Of a stretch of DNA of 64,000 nt, positions 45,672 through 54,469 are shown piece after piece; the stretch's first letter is position 1; every line of letters starts with the position of its first letter. The stretch is from contig CAVYHJ010000002.1 in the NCBI GenBank assembly GCA_963768165.1, positions 930,001 through 994,000 of the forward strand. Reading direction: 5' to 3'. The translations under genes and the position numbers were made by a program. Under the pieces are notes generated by a model. It had not been told where the DNA came from. It saw only the letters and a list, made by a program, of their open reading frames with translations, and did no database searches. Origin of the DNA: CAVYHJ01 sp963768165 [NCBI: uncultured bacterium]. GTDB taxonomy: Bacteria > UBP4 > UBA4092.

Positions 45672-46259
45672 TTATCCTTTTAGCAATTTCCTGGCTAATT
45701 TACGACATTCTATCCATTTTGCATGTTTAGATGCCCATGCAAGAGTTTCTGGCACTCTAGGATTAATCCAACGAACAAGACCATATAATGCTGTCCATTG
45801 AGAAAGATATTCTTGACGTTTAATTGCCCATATTAAAGCATCAATAATTTCTTCCTCAAATCTATCTGAAAAATTTGATAAATCCATACAAATTTGCCAG
45901 CGTATTTTTCCATCTGTTTTTAACATAGCTAAAAATTTAGGAAAATGTTTGTCATCAGCATATACACCCAGAGCCGATACCGCATGACTACGCATATCCT
46001 CACTTGGATGGGAAAGATATTTCTCTAAATATGGGATATACTTGGGAAACTTTTTTGATCTTGTCATATATCCCACAAAATCCACAGCATCTACCAAGTA
46101 AGGAGAACGATTTCCTTTTCGCAAAATATCCAACCATATTTTCCAATTTCTGGATATTAAACGATAACCTTGAGAATTTAACTTTTTCTGTTTACTATCC
46201 ACTAATTTTTTAATTCTCTCTATTAAATCTTTAACTTTGGCATTCTTTTTTCTTATCAT
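45672..46259 (-). CDS. HEAT-repeat-like helical protein
   Basis: 195 residues, all helical, with repeat-like segments (YLEKYLSHPSEDMRSHAVSAL, KFLAMLKTDGKIRWQICMDL, WTALYGLVRWI). It may be a protein-binding scaffold in the cytosol. The N-terminal 40 residues are strongly basic. Family and function unknown. Confidence 0.65.
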   Translation of the reverse strand: MIRKKNAKVKDLIERIKKLVDSKQKKLNSQGYRLISRNWKIWLDILRKGNRSPYLVDAVDFVGYMTRSKKFPKYIPYLEKYLSHPSEDMRSHAVSALGVYADDKHFPKFLAMLKTDGKIRWQICMDLSNFSDRFEEEIIDALIWAIKRQEYLSQWTALYGLVRWINPRVPETLAWASKHAKWIECRKLARKLLKG

Positions 46260-46747
46260 TAGATAAACCTATTTCCCTGAGTCTGGAATGGACCGAAGTG
46301 GATTTCCCGACGCTCAAATTATACCCCAATCCAAAATTCGAAACTAGAAATTTTGAAATTATTCGGATTTTCGATCAAGTTAAGAACAACAGAGACGGGA
46401 AAAAAGAAAGTCTATTATCCACAGCTTTCTACATTTGTAGAAAGCTCCTACAAAAATGTTAGGAAAACTTTCTGCAACTGTAGAAAGTTTTATCTTCAAT
46501 AAAATCAATCATCTTTCAAAAGTGGCATGGACACTGCCCACACTTTTTCTTACATTTTTGTCAATTTCAATTTCGCCATTGGCGAAATTGAAACTTTTTC
46601 CCAAAAGAAATAATCTATCTCCCATAAAATCAATTATTTAATAAACTTTTGTAGATGGATGAGAAACTCTGTCTTTTGCCAGTGGAAGCGGAATTGAAAA
46701 TAATAATTCCGGTTGTACTACGCTTTTGAATGGGTAGAAGTATTTAA
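46260..46747. other. 488-base non-coding region with three hairpins
   Basis: No credible gene. Hairpins: GCTTTCTAC-attt-GTAGAAAGC (46424-46445); a related copy AACTTTCTGC with GTAGAAAGTT (46466-46489, one G-U pair); and TTTCAATTTCGCC with GGCGAAATTGAAA (46565-46593, 3-nt loop), followed by CTTTTT. The last may end plus-strand transcription, though no plus-strand gene lies near upstream. Confidence 0.5.
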
Positions 46748-49627
46748 TTAATATTTCCAGAAATCGTCTATGGCTACAACAGGAGCGGGGATGCCAATCC
46801 ACGGATTTCCAATGGTCAAAAGATCACTGTCGGGAACTTGCGGACCCAACTGGTCACCGCTGCCTCCGCCAAGACCTGCAGAGGGGATGGTGGATTCAGC
46901 CCAAGCCAACCAAGCGCCAACTTTGATGGTGGAATACTCCGTCGCCCCATTGGTGGCCGACCAAGGAATACGGAATTCAATGCCGCCCAATCCATTCGCA
47001 TTGTACGCCGCCGATAAGGCGCCACAATTTCCGCTGGAGACATTGCCGATTTCTACCGTTGAACCGTTGGACAATATTTGACGCACAGAACCACCGCCAG
47101 TGGGGTCGTTTTGCATCTGTACCACCGCATACATAAAATCCGGGTCCCATCCTGACGGTTTCATTCCCTCGAAATAATCCACTTCCGAGGTGCCGGTTGT
47201 AATGGTCGGCACATCCACGTAGACTCCGATCACATTTTTGTCAGACCCCGTTGTATCGGTATTCCCAACTACGCCGACGTAAAGATATTGCGTATCCGCG
47301 GATACATAAAGATCGTAAATGTAATTGCTCGATCCCCAGGGGTCGGCACTATTTGTCACACGAAGTTCCGTGGTACTCCATTCGCCCGGAGAAAAATTTC
47401 CATCCATCACTTTTGACAAGATAATATTAAAATCAGTAGATGCCTGAGTGACATTGCCACAATTATTCTGCACACTGATAACAGCGGTATGTTGACCCAA
47501 GCTTATCGCCGATGGAGGTGTATAACTTAACAAACCTGAAGAGGCGTTAAAGGTTGGTGTGATTGGAACATTATCCAGCGTCATTACAATGGTGGCAGAA
47601 TTAATACCGCTCACCGTATCCGAAAGAAGAGCTTGAATTGTTGGGGTGTAATTGTTGGCAATCGTTGATCCATTCAAGGGTATAAAATTCGAGATGACTG
47701 GAGACTCCGTGTCTGAACAGTTTAACGTGGTAAATGAAAAATCATAAGGCACTTGTAAATTGACTCCATTGAGGCTAAAGGCTGTGGTGGCAATGGTAAC
47801 CGTGTAAACTTGATAGCTCAACAACGGCGTACTAGGTGTAAAGATCAAAGTTTGTGCGTTCCAGGAAAAAGTCCCGCTGGTATTTGGATTAATGAAACTT
47901 GAAGTCTGTACGGTAATTTGATTCATGGGCAGGCTAAAGATGGCGGAAATGGGTTGATTGAGCGACACATTCGTTTGTCCGTTGGAAGGATTGGTTGATA
48001 ATATTGTGGGTGGTGTACTCGATGAAGCATACGCAGATAATATCTTAAAAGACCGCGGAGGCATAGTAACGGCAATTTGGTTGGTACCGACGCCATTGGC
48101 ACCAACGACCCAGTTATCTGTGGAGTCAAGCAGATTCGTCAAGATAGTATTTTGTGGAAAGGTGGTTACCAAACCGGTTCCTCCGCTTTGGGTAGATTGA
48201 ACAGACATGGCGGTATTCAAAATCACCACGATTTCTTGACCATTATAGATACGGGAAAAGGCGTAAATCCCGGCAGAAGTGGGATTACTCCAGCGGGAAA
48301 TGTAGGTTCCCCGGCGAAGTGGGATGTTATTATTCTTTAAATAAAGTAGGGTGGAAGTAAATTGAAAAAGAGGATAATTCGGATTAAAACTATTCTGTCC
48401 GGAAAAATTGGCATCCTTGCATTGTCCCGCGAACATGTCTTCCCGGCAGTAGGGGTCGCCAGATCCATAAAATCCTTGTTCCGTACCATAATAAATAATC
48501 GGGACACCCCGGGCGGTCAAGAGAAACGTCAATGCCAGTTTTAATCCGGTGGTATCATTACCGTTTTGACTTAGGAAACGGGGATTGTCGTGATTGTCAA
48601 TAAACGTTGCCAAATAATCCCAAGTGGTTGTGTCGTAATTCACCAAATTGGCGTACTCATCATCAATTTGTGAAGTATTCTGGTTATCGGCAAAAACGTT
48701 CGTCATAGTGAAGTACATGGGATAATATAGTACCGACGGTAACACATAAGAACCGCCCGCCTTTGTCCCGGTATAATAACCAACCGTAGAGTCATTGCCA
48801 TCAAATATTTCGCCATACATAAAAAAATTGTTCTTACCCAGACTGGCGGCATAGGAGCGAATCGCCGGACAAAAAGTCTGCCAGAATTCAATATCCACAT
48901 GTTTGAAGGTGTCTATCCGGAACCCGTCACAATCGGTCTGTTGAATCCACCATTCATAAATATTAACCAAGGTATTTCGTATAGTGGTATCCTCGGTTTT
49001 AATATCGTTCAATCCGTCCAACCAGCCTAATACTACCTGGGTATCATCGCTAAAATCGGCAATATCTCCATAATTGTGAAACGAACTTAAACTATCAAAT
49101 GGAGCAGGAGAGTATTTTTGATTAGAATTGGCCCAAGACAGGGTATATCCTGTGGGGTAATTCCAGTTGCTGCTAGGTTCGTTTATCCGAAAACCCATGT
49201 GATTACACACAACGTCCAGGAATACATACATTCCCCGGGCATGGGCTTGGGCAATCAAGGTAGATAAATCGCTCATGGTTCCCAACCGGGGGTCTACCTG
49301 CTGCCAATTCACGGCTGCGTAATTGTGGTATTGTCCATCATTAGTCGGAACCGGTGAAATCCAAATGGCGCTCACTCCCAATTGTTTAATATAATCCAGA
49401 TGTTCCGTGACCCCTTTGAGGTCGCCCCCGTGAACTCCAGACCAATTGCTGGGTTGATAATTCCCATTGTAATTGTCATTGGTGGAATCCCCGTCTTCAA
49501 ACCGGTCGAGCATCACCATGTAAAAGGTTTGATCCCGCCAATCAGTTGGAGAAGGGGTATAGGCGAATACAATATTAGGGGTTATACACAGGAAAATCAG
49601 GCAATAAAAATAGATATACTTGGACAT
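46748..49627 (-). CDS. Secreted alpha-amylase family (GH13) protein with Ig-like and C-terminal binding domains
   Basis: 959 residues with signal peptide (YFYCLIFLCITPNIVFAY). GH13 catalytic region at about 25-540: YVFLDVVCNHMGF, nucleophile Asp in CDGFRIDTFKHVD, acid Glu in FFMYGEIFDGND and the third Asp in FIDNHDNPRFL. A Big_5-like Ig domain (about 545-645), a second Ig-like domain (about 645-745) and a C-terminal domain like CBM9/DOMON carbohydrate binders (about 750-959) follow. It degrades alpha-glucans outside the cytosol. No operon partner: the next plus-strand gene is divergent. Confidence 0.93.
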   Translation of the reverse strand: MSKYIYFYCLIFLCITPNIVFAYTPSPTDWRDQTFYMVMLDRFEDGDSTNDNYNGNYQPSNWSGVHGGDLKGVTEHLDYIKQLGVSAIWISPVPTNDGQYHNYAAVNWQQVDPRLGTMSDLSTLIAQAHARGMYVFLDVVCNHMGFRINEPSSNWNYPTGYTLSWANSNQKYSPAPFDSLSSFHNYGDIADFSDDTQVVLGWLDGLNDIKTEDTTIRNTLVNIYEWWIQQTDCDGFRIDTFKHVDIEFWQTFCPAIRSYAASLGKNNFFMYGEIFDGNDSTVGYYTGTKAGGSYVLPSVLYYPMYFTMTNVFADNQNTSQIDDEYANLVNYDTTTWDYLATFIDNHDNPRFLSQNGNDTTGLKLALTFLLTARGVPIIYYGTEQGFYGSGDPYCREDMFAGQCKDANFSGQNSFNPNYPLFQFTSTLLYLKNNNIPLRRGTYISRWSNPTSAGIYAFSRIYNGQEIVVILNTAMSVQSTQSGGTGLVTTFPQNTILTNLLDSTDNWVVGANGVGTNQIAVTMPPRSFKILSAYASSSTPPTILSTNPSNGQTNVSLNQPISAIFSLPMNQITVQTSSFINPNTSGTFSWNAQTLIFTPSTPLLSYQVYTVTIATTAFSLNGVNLQVPYDFSFTTLNCSDTESPVISNFIPLNGSTIANNYTPTIQALLSDTVSGINSATIVMTLDNVPITPTFNASSGLLSYTPPSAISLGQHTAVISVQNNCGNVTQASTDFNIILSKVMDGNFSPGEWSTTELRVTNSADPWGSSNYIYDLYVSADTQYLYVGVVGNTDTTGSDKNVIGVYVDVPTITTGTSEVDYFEGMKPSGWDPDFMYAVVQMQNDPTGGGSVRQILSNGSTVEIGNVSSGNCGALSAAYNANGLGGIEFRIPWSATNGATEYSTIKVGAWLAWAESTIPSAGLGGGSGDQLGPQVPDSDLLTIGNPWIGIPAPVVAIDDFWKY

Positions 49628-49970
49628 TATGAAAATAAGTCTTTTATAAATACTCTGTTCTATATAATTGAAAAGTGAAGAGGACTTGCGTTAGACGGAA
49701 TCTATATAATAAACCCTCCCACACCGCGTATCCGCTTCACTTTTCATGCTCACCAGACCTGCTCTTTAGAGCGGTCTACTATATCATAGCACTATACTAT
49801 TTTTATGACAACAAAATATTCGTAACCAAAGTATCAAGACTAAGAGTATGATAAAATACTGCTTTAGAACAAGGAACTTATCCGGACGGCATTCCGTCAA
49901 AAAGGGACAGGTGATGGGAGATGATAAACATAACCGATCTAAAATTATACGTTCATAAAGGATACAGCAA
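49628..49970. other. Divergent non-coding region with a long inverted repeat
   Basis: GAAAAGTGAAG (49670-49680) and CTTCACTTTTC (49735-49745) are exact complements over 11 bp around a 54-nt interior. A second hairpin, AGACC-TGCTCT with AGAGCGGTCT (49754-49776), sits beside it. On the minus strand this lies in the likely 5' leader of the amylase gene. No gene is visible. Confidence 0.5.
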
Positions 49971-50684
49971 ATGCCGGCACCGGTAAAATTTACTCTGCAA
50001 CCGGAAATACGGGAGTGGAAGATATTCGCGTCGGGAGCGAATGCCGGCGGGTTCAGTTTTTCATTTTTATCCGATGAACCCGACCAGGAATCTCCTCTCA
50101 AGTTCACCGATGAGTATCGCTATTCCATTTCCCTACCGGTACCGGAATATTTAACTCGTTCTCTCAAAAAGATTAACCCATTTCTCTTGCGCAGCGAATC
50201 CATGGTTTTCTTCTTTGGAAAACCTTCCAAATCGGGAGACCAAGTGTGTATTTACTCCAACGAATATTCTCCCAAAGAATTAGCGGGTCTCGGTGATAAA
50301 GTCATGCGGCATCTCATTCAACAATACGCCTTTCATCGCACCTTGGCGATTCTACGATCCAAGGATTATTTCGTGGCGGGTGAATCCGTTGGTTCAGATT
50401 CCACTGTAAAACTGACCTTGCGGAGATGGACATTAAGCGATAAACAAATGGAAGAAATCACTATACTTTCCGGTCCTCAAAAAGAAGAAATCAATATGGA
50501 CATCAATCCTGAAGGTTTATTGTCTTTCGACCTGGCACAGCTCGAAGATGAAAATAAAGAACGATATTTTCAATTGTTAGTTTCTGCCGTTGGAAACAGG
50601 GTTGAACTTCCCGCGGTTCCCTCTTCAGTTAAAGCCGGTAAACTTAAACAAGTGCTTTCCAATTCCGCCACGCGAGGCCATTAA
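49971..50684 (+). CDS. Hypothetical protein
   Basis: 237 residues, no signal peptide and no membrane segment. I do not recognise a family. Mixed alpha/beta, ending in VEVPAVPSS-type low-complexity residues. It ends 2 bp before the zinc-ribbon signal-peptidase-like gene, so the two are probably translated together and may work together at the membrane. Confidence 0.6.
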   Translation: MPAPVKFTLQPEIREWKIFASGANAGGFSFSFLSDEPDQESPLKFTDEYRYSISLPVPEYLTRSLKKINPFLLRSESMVFFFGKPSKSGDQVCIYSNEYSPKELAGLGDKVMRHLIQQYAFHRTLAILRSKDYFVAGESVGSDSTVKLTLRRWTLSDKQMEEITILSGPQKEEINMDINPEGLLSFDLAQLEDENKERYFQLLVSAVGNRVELPAVPSSVKAGKLKQVLSNSATRGH

Positions 50685-50686
50685 CC

Positions 50687-51628
50687 ATGCAATGCCCTTC
50701 CTGTGGATTGGATAATTTACCGACCAGTATCCGGTGTTACGATTGCGGTCGTCCGTTTGACCCGGAAAAATCCTATTTAAGTTTATCCGGCGAATCGGTA
50801 AAACCTCCCGGTGCGTTTGAAAAATGGTTAAGGACTCTTCCCCTGCCCGGTCCAATCATTGATGGGGACCCTCAAACCATTTTGGAGCGTGCTTTAATTT
50901 TACCGTTTGTATGGATACCGGGCATTGCGCTGTGGGCGATGGATTACTATGAAAAAGGGTTGGCCTTGCTGATTCTTTCGGTAATTCCGCTTTTGTTGGG
51001 ATTCACCCTTTTCAATCACTGGAGTTCCAATATCCTGGTTCCCTTTGGACTCTTGGTTTATCTCTGGTCGCTGATTGACGGATTTTATACCTGGCGGGAA
51101 CGACATTATCCGATTGTGCCTTCCCTGTTTTCAAGAATAAAAACTATGGGATTTTTCATTGCGTGTTTCGCGGTAGTCTTTGTCCTATGGGCGCCGGTAC
51201 TTAAGGTAATTCCAATTCGCCAATCGGGATATGAACCGGAATTAGCGCGCGGCGATTATGTCTTTTTGAATTCCCGTCCCGGCGTCACTCGCACCTATGA
51301 CCGGCAGGATTTGGTAGCCATTACCTATTCCAAAACAACGATACTCGCCCGGTTGATTGGATTTCCCAATGAAACAATCTATGTTGAAAAAAATAATTTC
51401 TATGCTCATGATAAACAGGTGGATACCGGGTTACTTGCCATTTCTAGTACACTTATCGGATCCAACCGGCGGATTGACATCCCCCCCAATTCGTATTTTG
51501 TATTTCTAAATTTAAGTGGAGATGGGTTGATCCGTTATGGGGGAACAGCAATTATTCCAGCGTATGATGTTGAAGGTCGCGTGGAAGCCGTCATTAATCC
51601 CGCCTCCCATCGTAAACGTCTGCGGTAA
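50687..51628 (+). CDS. Zinc-ribbon membrane protein with signal-peptidase-like fold lacking catalytic residues
   Basis: 313 residues. N-terminal zinc ribbon CPSC-x10-CYDC (residues 3-21), three to four hydrophobic segments at about 65-180, then an S26-peptidase-like domain: SGYEPELARGDYVFLNSRPG and ILARLIGFPNETIYVEKNNF with NSYFVFLN near the end. Compared with LepB, SMxPTLxxGD appears as GYEPELARGD and VKRVxGLPGD as LARLIGFPNE, so the Ser nucleophile is Gly and the catalytic Lys is Ala. A nearby Ser one position earlier does not fit the spacing. Probably a non-proteolytic relative. Its neighbour is an unknown gene. Confidence 0.75.
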   Translation: MQCPSCGLDNLPTSIRCYDCGRPFDPEKSYLSLSGESVKPPGAFEKWLRTLPLPGPIIDGDPQTILERALILPFVWIPGIALWAMDYYEKGLALLILSVIPLLLGFTLFNHWSSNILVPFGLLVYLWSLIDGFYTWRERHYPIVPSLFSRIKTMGFFIACFAVVFVLWAPVLKVIPIRQSGYEPELARGDYVFLNSRPGVTRTYDRQDLVAITYSKTTILARLIGFPNETIYVEKNNFYAHDKQVDTGLLAISSTLIGSNRRIDIPPNSYFVFLNLSGDGLIRYGGTAIIPAYDVEGRVEAVINPASHRKRLR

Positions 51629-51634
51629 CAACGA

Positions 51635-52420
51635 CTATTTCTTCATGCCCTTTGCCAATTGCGCCATCATTAATTTATGAATTCTACCGTTGGAGGCCAA
51701 AGTCTGATGATTATAGATAGAATATTTTGACCCGTTAAATGTCGTAATTTTTCCCCCGGCTTCCGTAATGATGAGCGACGATGCCGCTACATCCCACGGA
51801 TGGAGATACAATTCCCAAAATCCGTCAAACCGTCCGCATGCCAGGTAACATAAATCCAAGACCGCTGACCCAATCCGGCGGACCGCTTGAGCGTTTAAAA
51901 CAAATTGCGCAAAATTTTTCAGATTGTTATTGGGATTGGTTTGTACATCGTAGGAAAATCCGGTACACACAATCGCCGTTTTCAAATCCTTGGTCTTCGA
52001 CACATAAATCTTTTTCCCGTTGAGATACGAGCCCTTGCCTTTCTCCGCGTAATACATTTCATCTAGCATGGCACCATACCCCACTCCGGTAATAATTTTC
52101 CCCCGGTATTCCAATCCAATAGACACCGCAAACATCGGCAACCCATGCGCATAATTCACCGTGCCATCCAAGGGGTCAATTATCCATTTATACGGCGTCT
52201 CCGACTTTTCATCCGTCCCCTCCTCCGCGAAAAACGCATGGTCAGGAAACGCTTTTTTAATTTGGTTAACAATATATTTTTCGCATTTATGGTCTATTTC
52301 CGTCACCACATTGGTTTTGCTCCCCTTGTACCCAATTTGGATCACTTTCCCAAGAGCATTCTTCTGAATCTTTCCCGCCTCCCGCGCCACTTCCATTGCC
52401 ACTTCCAAATATTTAGTCAT
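51635..52420 (-). CDS. Inositol monophosphatase family protein
   Basis: 261 residues. Metal-binding motifs are intact: VVTEIDHKCEKYI, FAEEGTDEK, IIDPLDGTVNYAHGLP and LYLHPWDVAASSLIITEAGG. It removes phosphate from inositol phosphate or a related sugar phosphate (SuhB-like). It converges with the preceding gene, leaving 6 bp. Confidence 0.95.
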   Translation of the reverse strand: MTKYLEVAMEVAREAGKIQKNALGKVIQIGYKGSKTNVVTEIDHKCEKYIVNQIKKAFPDHAFFAEEGTDEKSETPYKWIIDPLDGTVNYAHGLPMFAVSIGLEYRGKIITGVGYGAMLDEMYYAEKGKGSYLNGKKIYVSKTKDLKTAIVCTGFSYDVQTNPNNNLKNFAQFVLNAQAVRRIGSAVLDLCYLACGRFDGFWELYLHPWDVAASSLIITEAGGKITTFNGSKYSIYNHQTLASNGRIHKLMMAQLAKGMKK

Positions 52421-52726
52421 AATACTACTCCGTTAAAATAAGATAAGAAATTACTTAATTTCGATGATACTCTATCATACCAACTTATACTGTAATCTGT
52501 CAGCTATTTGCTTTGACAAGAGAAAAGTTTTAATCCATAACTAAAGAAAAAATACCTCTCCGCTCTACAATGACCCGGAAATGTACCAAAACGTACACTC
52601 GGCTCAGCAGTCCTTTTCTATGGGAGACAATACGGAGACAAAGCGGAGACAATACGGAGACAACTCGAACCCTCTTTAGAAATATTGTACGTTTTAGTAG
52701 ATACTACGCCAAAATGACATGTGTAA
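52421..52726. other. 306-base region holding copy C of the 11-nt repeat
   Basis: Non-coding. It contains the tandem repeat at 52622-52665 and TACGCCAAAATGACAT after it. It separates the phosphatase from an RHS fragment with no normal start, so it may mark where an element entered. Confidence 0.5.
52622..52665 (+). repeat. 11-nt tandem repeat, four units (copy C)
   Basis: GGGAGACAATA, CGGAGACAAAG, CGGAGACAATA and CGGAGACAACT. The preceding CCTTTT and following TACGCCAAAATGACA flanks match copy A at 14.8 kb. Confidence 0.7.
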
Positions 52727-53905
52727 TTGCTCTATATCTACAATTATGCCTTTACAAGCAACCGTACGGATATGGTTGACTTATCCAATAACACGACATA
52801 TTATTTATACGATAGTTTAAATCGCTTAACGACGGAGCAACGCGTAGGGACTAGTGCCTATACCCGAATTTACAGTTATAATAACGTCGGGAATCGGTTA
52901 AGTATGATTAATGGAACCACAACCGTGAATTATTACTATAACAACCTTAATCAGTTGACTTCCAGTACCAGTGAGGGAGCGGGAACATACTATAACTATG
53001 ACGCCGATGGGAATCTGACGTCCGAAAATAGTCTCATCTCACCCAGATGGAACTATGAAAATCAAATGATCTCCATCGGAAGTCCTAGTTATTCGGATTA
53101 CTTCCTTTATGATTCCTTAGGCAAACGGATTCGGAGGATATACCAACAAAGCAATGCTACTACGTTCTATTTCTATGACGGGATTAATGTATTACTGGAG
53201 AGATATAACCCCTACTATGGGTATCCCTCTACCACTAGTGCCGTCTATACCCTGGCACCGGGAGTCATAGGGGAAATTATCTCCTGTCGTAATAATGGGA
53301 CGGATTTATTTTACCACTACGACCCGATAGGTAATGTGCTCTTTGTCTCGGATACCAGCGGGAATATCAATACCGATTATGGCCAGGATGGGTTTGGAAA
53401 CGTTTATCTAACCTATGGTCCTACCTCTACTAACTCCTATCACCTCACCACCAAAGAACAAGACCCGGATATCGGTCTCTATTACTTCTCCGCACGTTGG
53501 TATGATCCCAGTGTGGGGAGGTTTGTGAGTGAAGACCCGGTAGAATTTGTTAATCGCTATAATTATGTGAATAATAATCCAATTCGCTTTATAGATCCGA
53601 ATGGTCTAAATGTTTATTTAGGCAACCGTGGCATACATTGTTATCTATGGACTGATGAATATGGTGGATTTGGCAAATTTCCCGAGGTGTGGTGGGATCC
53701 TATTTCAGCAGGGATAATCCGTTATGAATGTCCGAACTCTAAGCCAAAAGGAAGCAACCCACTCCATCCAGGGAATAGTTGTTTTGAAAAGTGTGTAAAC
53801 GATTCCAGAACAGAAGATCCAGGTTGGTTTTTTCCGATTGGAGGAAATTGTGGGAATTGGTGTGCCAATACTATAGATAAATGCGAACAGAAATGTGGTT
53901 TATAA
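52727..53905 (+). CDS. RHS-repeat core fragment with C-terminal cysteine-rich tip
   Basis: 392 residues from a weak TTG start; a good upstream signal, membrane segment or RHS N-terminal part is missing. Residues about 15-280 are YD/RHS repeats ending in the core-terminal pattern YYFSARWYDPSVGRFVSEDPV, then NRYNYVNNNPIRFIDPNGL. The last 100 residues form a distinct tip with about nine cysteines (for example NSCFEKCVNDS, NCGNWCANTIDKCEQKCGL). RHS tips are often toxins with a neighbouring immunity gene; a small membrane protein follows at once. It may be an orphan cassette, silent until recombined onto a full RHS gene. Confidence 0.85.
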   Translation: MLYIYNYAFTSNRTDMVDLSNNTTYYLYDSLNRLTTEQRVGTSAYTRIYSYNNVGNRLSMINGTTTVNYYYNNLNQLTSSTSEGAGTYYNYDADGNLTSENSLISPRWNYENQMISIGSPSYSDYFLYDSLGKRIRRIYQQSNATTFYFYDGINVLLERYNPYYGYPSTTSAVYTLAPGVIGEIISCRNNGTDLFYHYDPIGNVLFVSDTSGNINTDYGQDGFGNVYLTYGPTSTNSYHLTTKEQDPDIGLYYFSARWYDPSVGRFVSEDPVEFVNRYNYVNNNPIRFIDPNGLNVYLGNRGIHCYLWTDEYGGFGKFPEVWWDPISAGIIRYECPNSKPKGSNPLHPGNSCFEKCVNDSRTEDPGWFFPIGGNCGNWCANTIDKCEQKCGL

Positions 53906-53951
53906 GTTTACCCCCTCCTCAGTAGTATATAAGTTAGGAGTAAATTTTTCA

Positions 53952-54236
53952 GTGGAAAATCTTTATGGAATTTTGTTAATAGCTTCACTAGGATTATGCG
54001 TTATAAATTTATTTATTGGATTAATTCGAAAAGAGAAATATTATAGTTATTATTCATGTGGATGGTTGGGAATATTTCTTTCTCTAATAATGCTCTTCCC
54101 ACTAATAATATTCTTCCCAGATAAAATTCCCACAGTAGAGTTAATCACATCAATAATTGGATTTTTAATACTTATTTTAAGTATATTTTTATTGGTAAAC
54201 ACTTATATGAATAAAAAGAAAACATTTAAAAAATAA
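53952..54236 (+). CDS. Small membrane protein, putative immunity partner
   Basis: About 94 residues with three hydrophobic helices (LYGILLIASLGLCVINLFIG, LGIFLSLIMLFPLIIFF, ELITSIIGFLILILSIFLL) and a lysine-rich end. AGGAG lies 11 nt before the GTG at 53952; another GTG overlaps the RHS gene. Position directly after the RHS tip suggests an immunity protein, but there is no family match, so this is an inference. Confidence 0.6.
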   Translation: MENLYGILLIASLGLCVINLFIGLIRKEKYYSYYSCGWLGIFLSLIMLFPLIIFFPDKIPTVELITSIIGFLILILSIFLLVNTYMNKKKTFKK

Positions 54237-54469
54237 GAGGTTTTATCAAAACTAGATTCAGAAACATTGGGGAACTTAAAGTGCTCTTTACGGTATTCCC
54301 GATGCCACCTTATCCCGTAGGAGACCCAGCAAAATAATTATGAATTATGAATTAACAAAAAAACTCGGGGTTCGGGCGTAAACATTGCATGTCATCTCTT
54401 AGCCCTCTTACGAAGAACTGTCAACCGCATGGATATGTTTGACTTACCCTGAAAGCATCTCAGAGAGAA

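Noticed and set aside
46456-46641. 61-residue plus-strand frame with a hydrophobic stretch
   Set aside because: It is built from the hairpins in this region and has no ribosome site.
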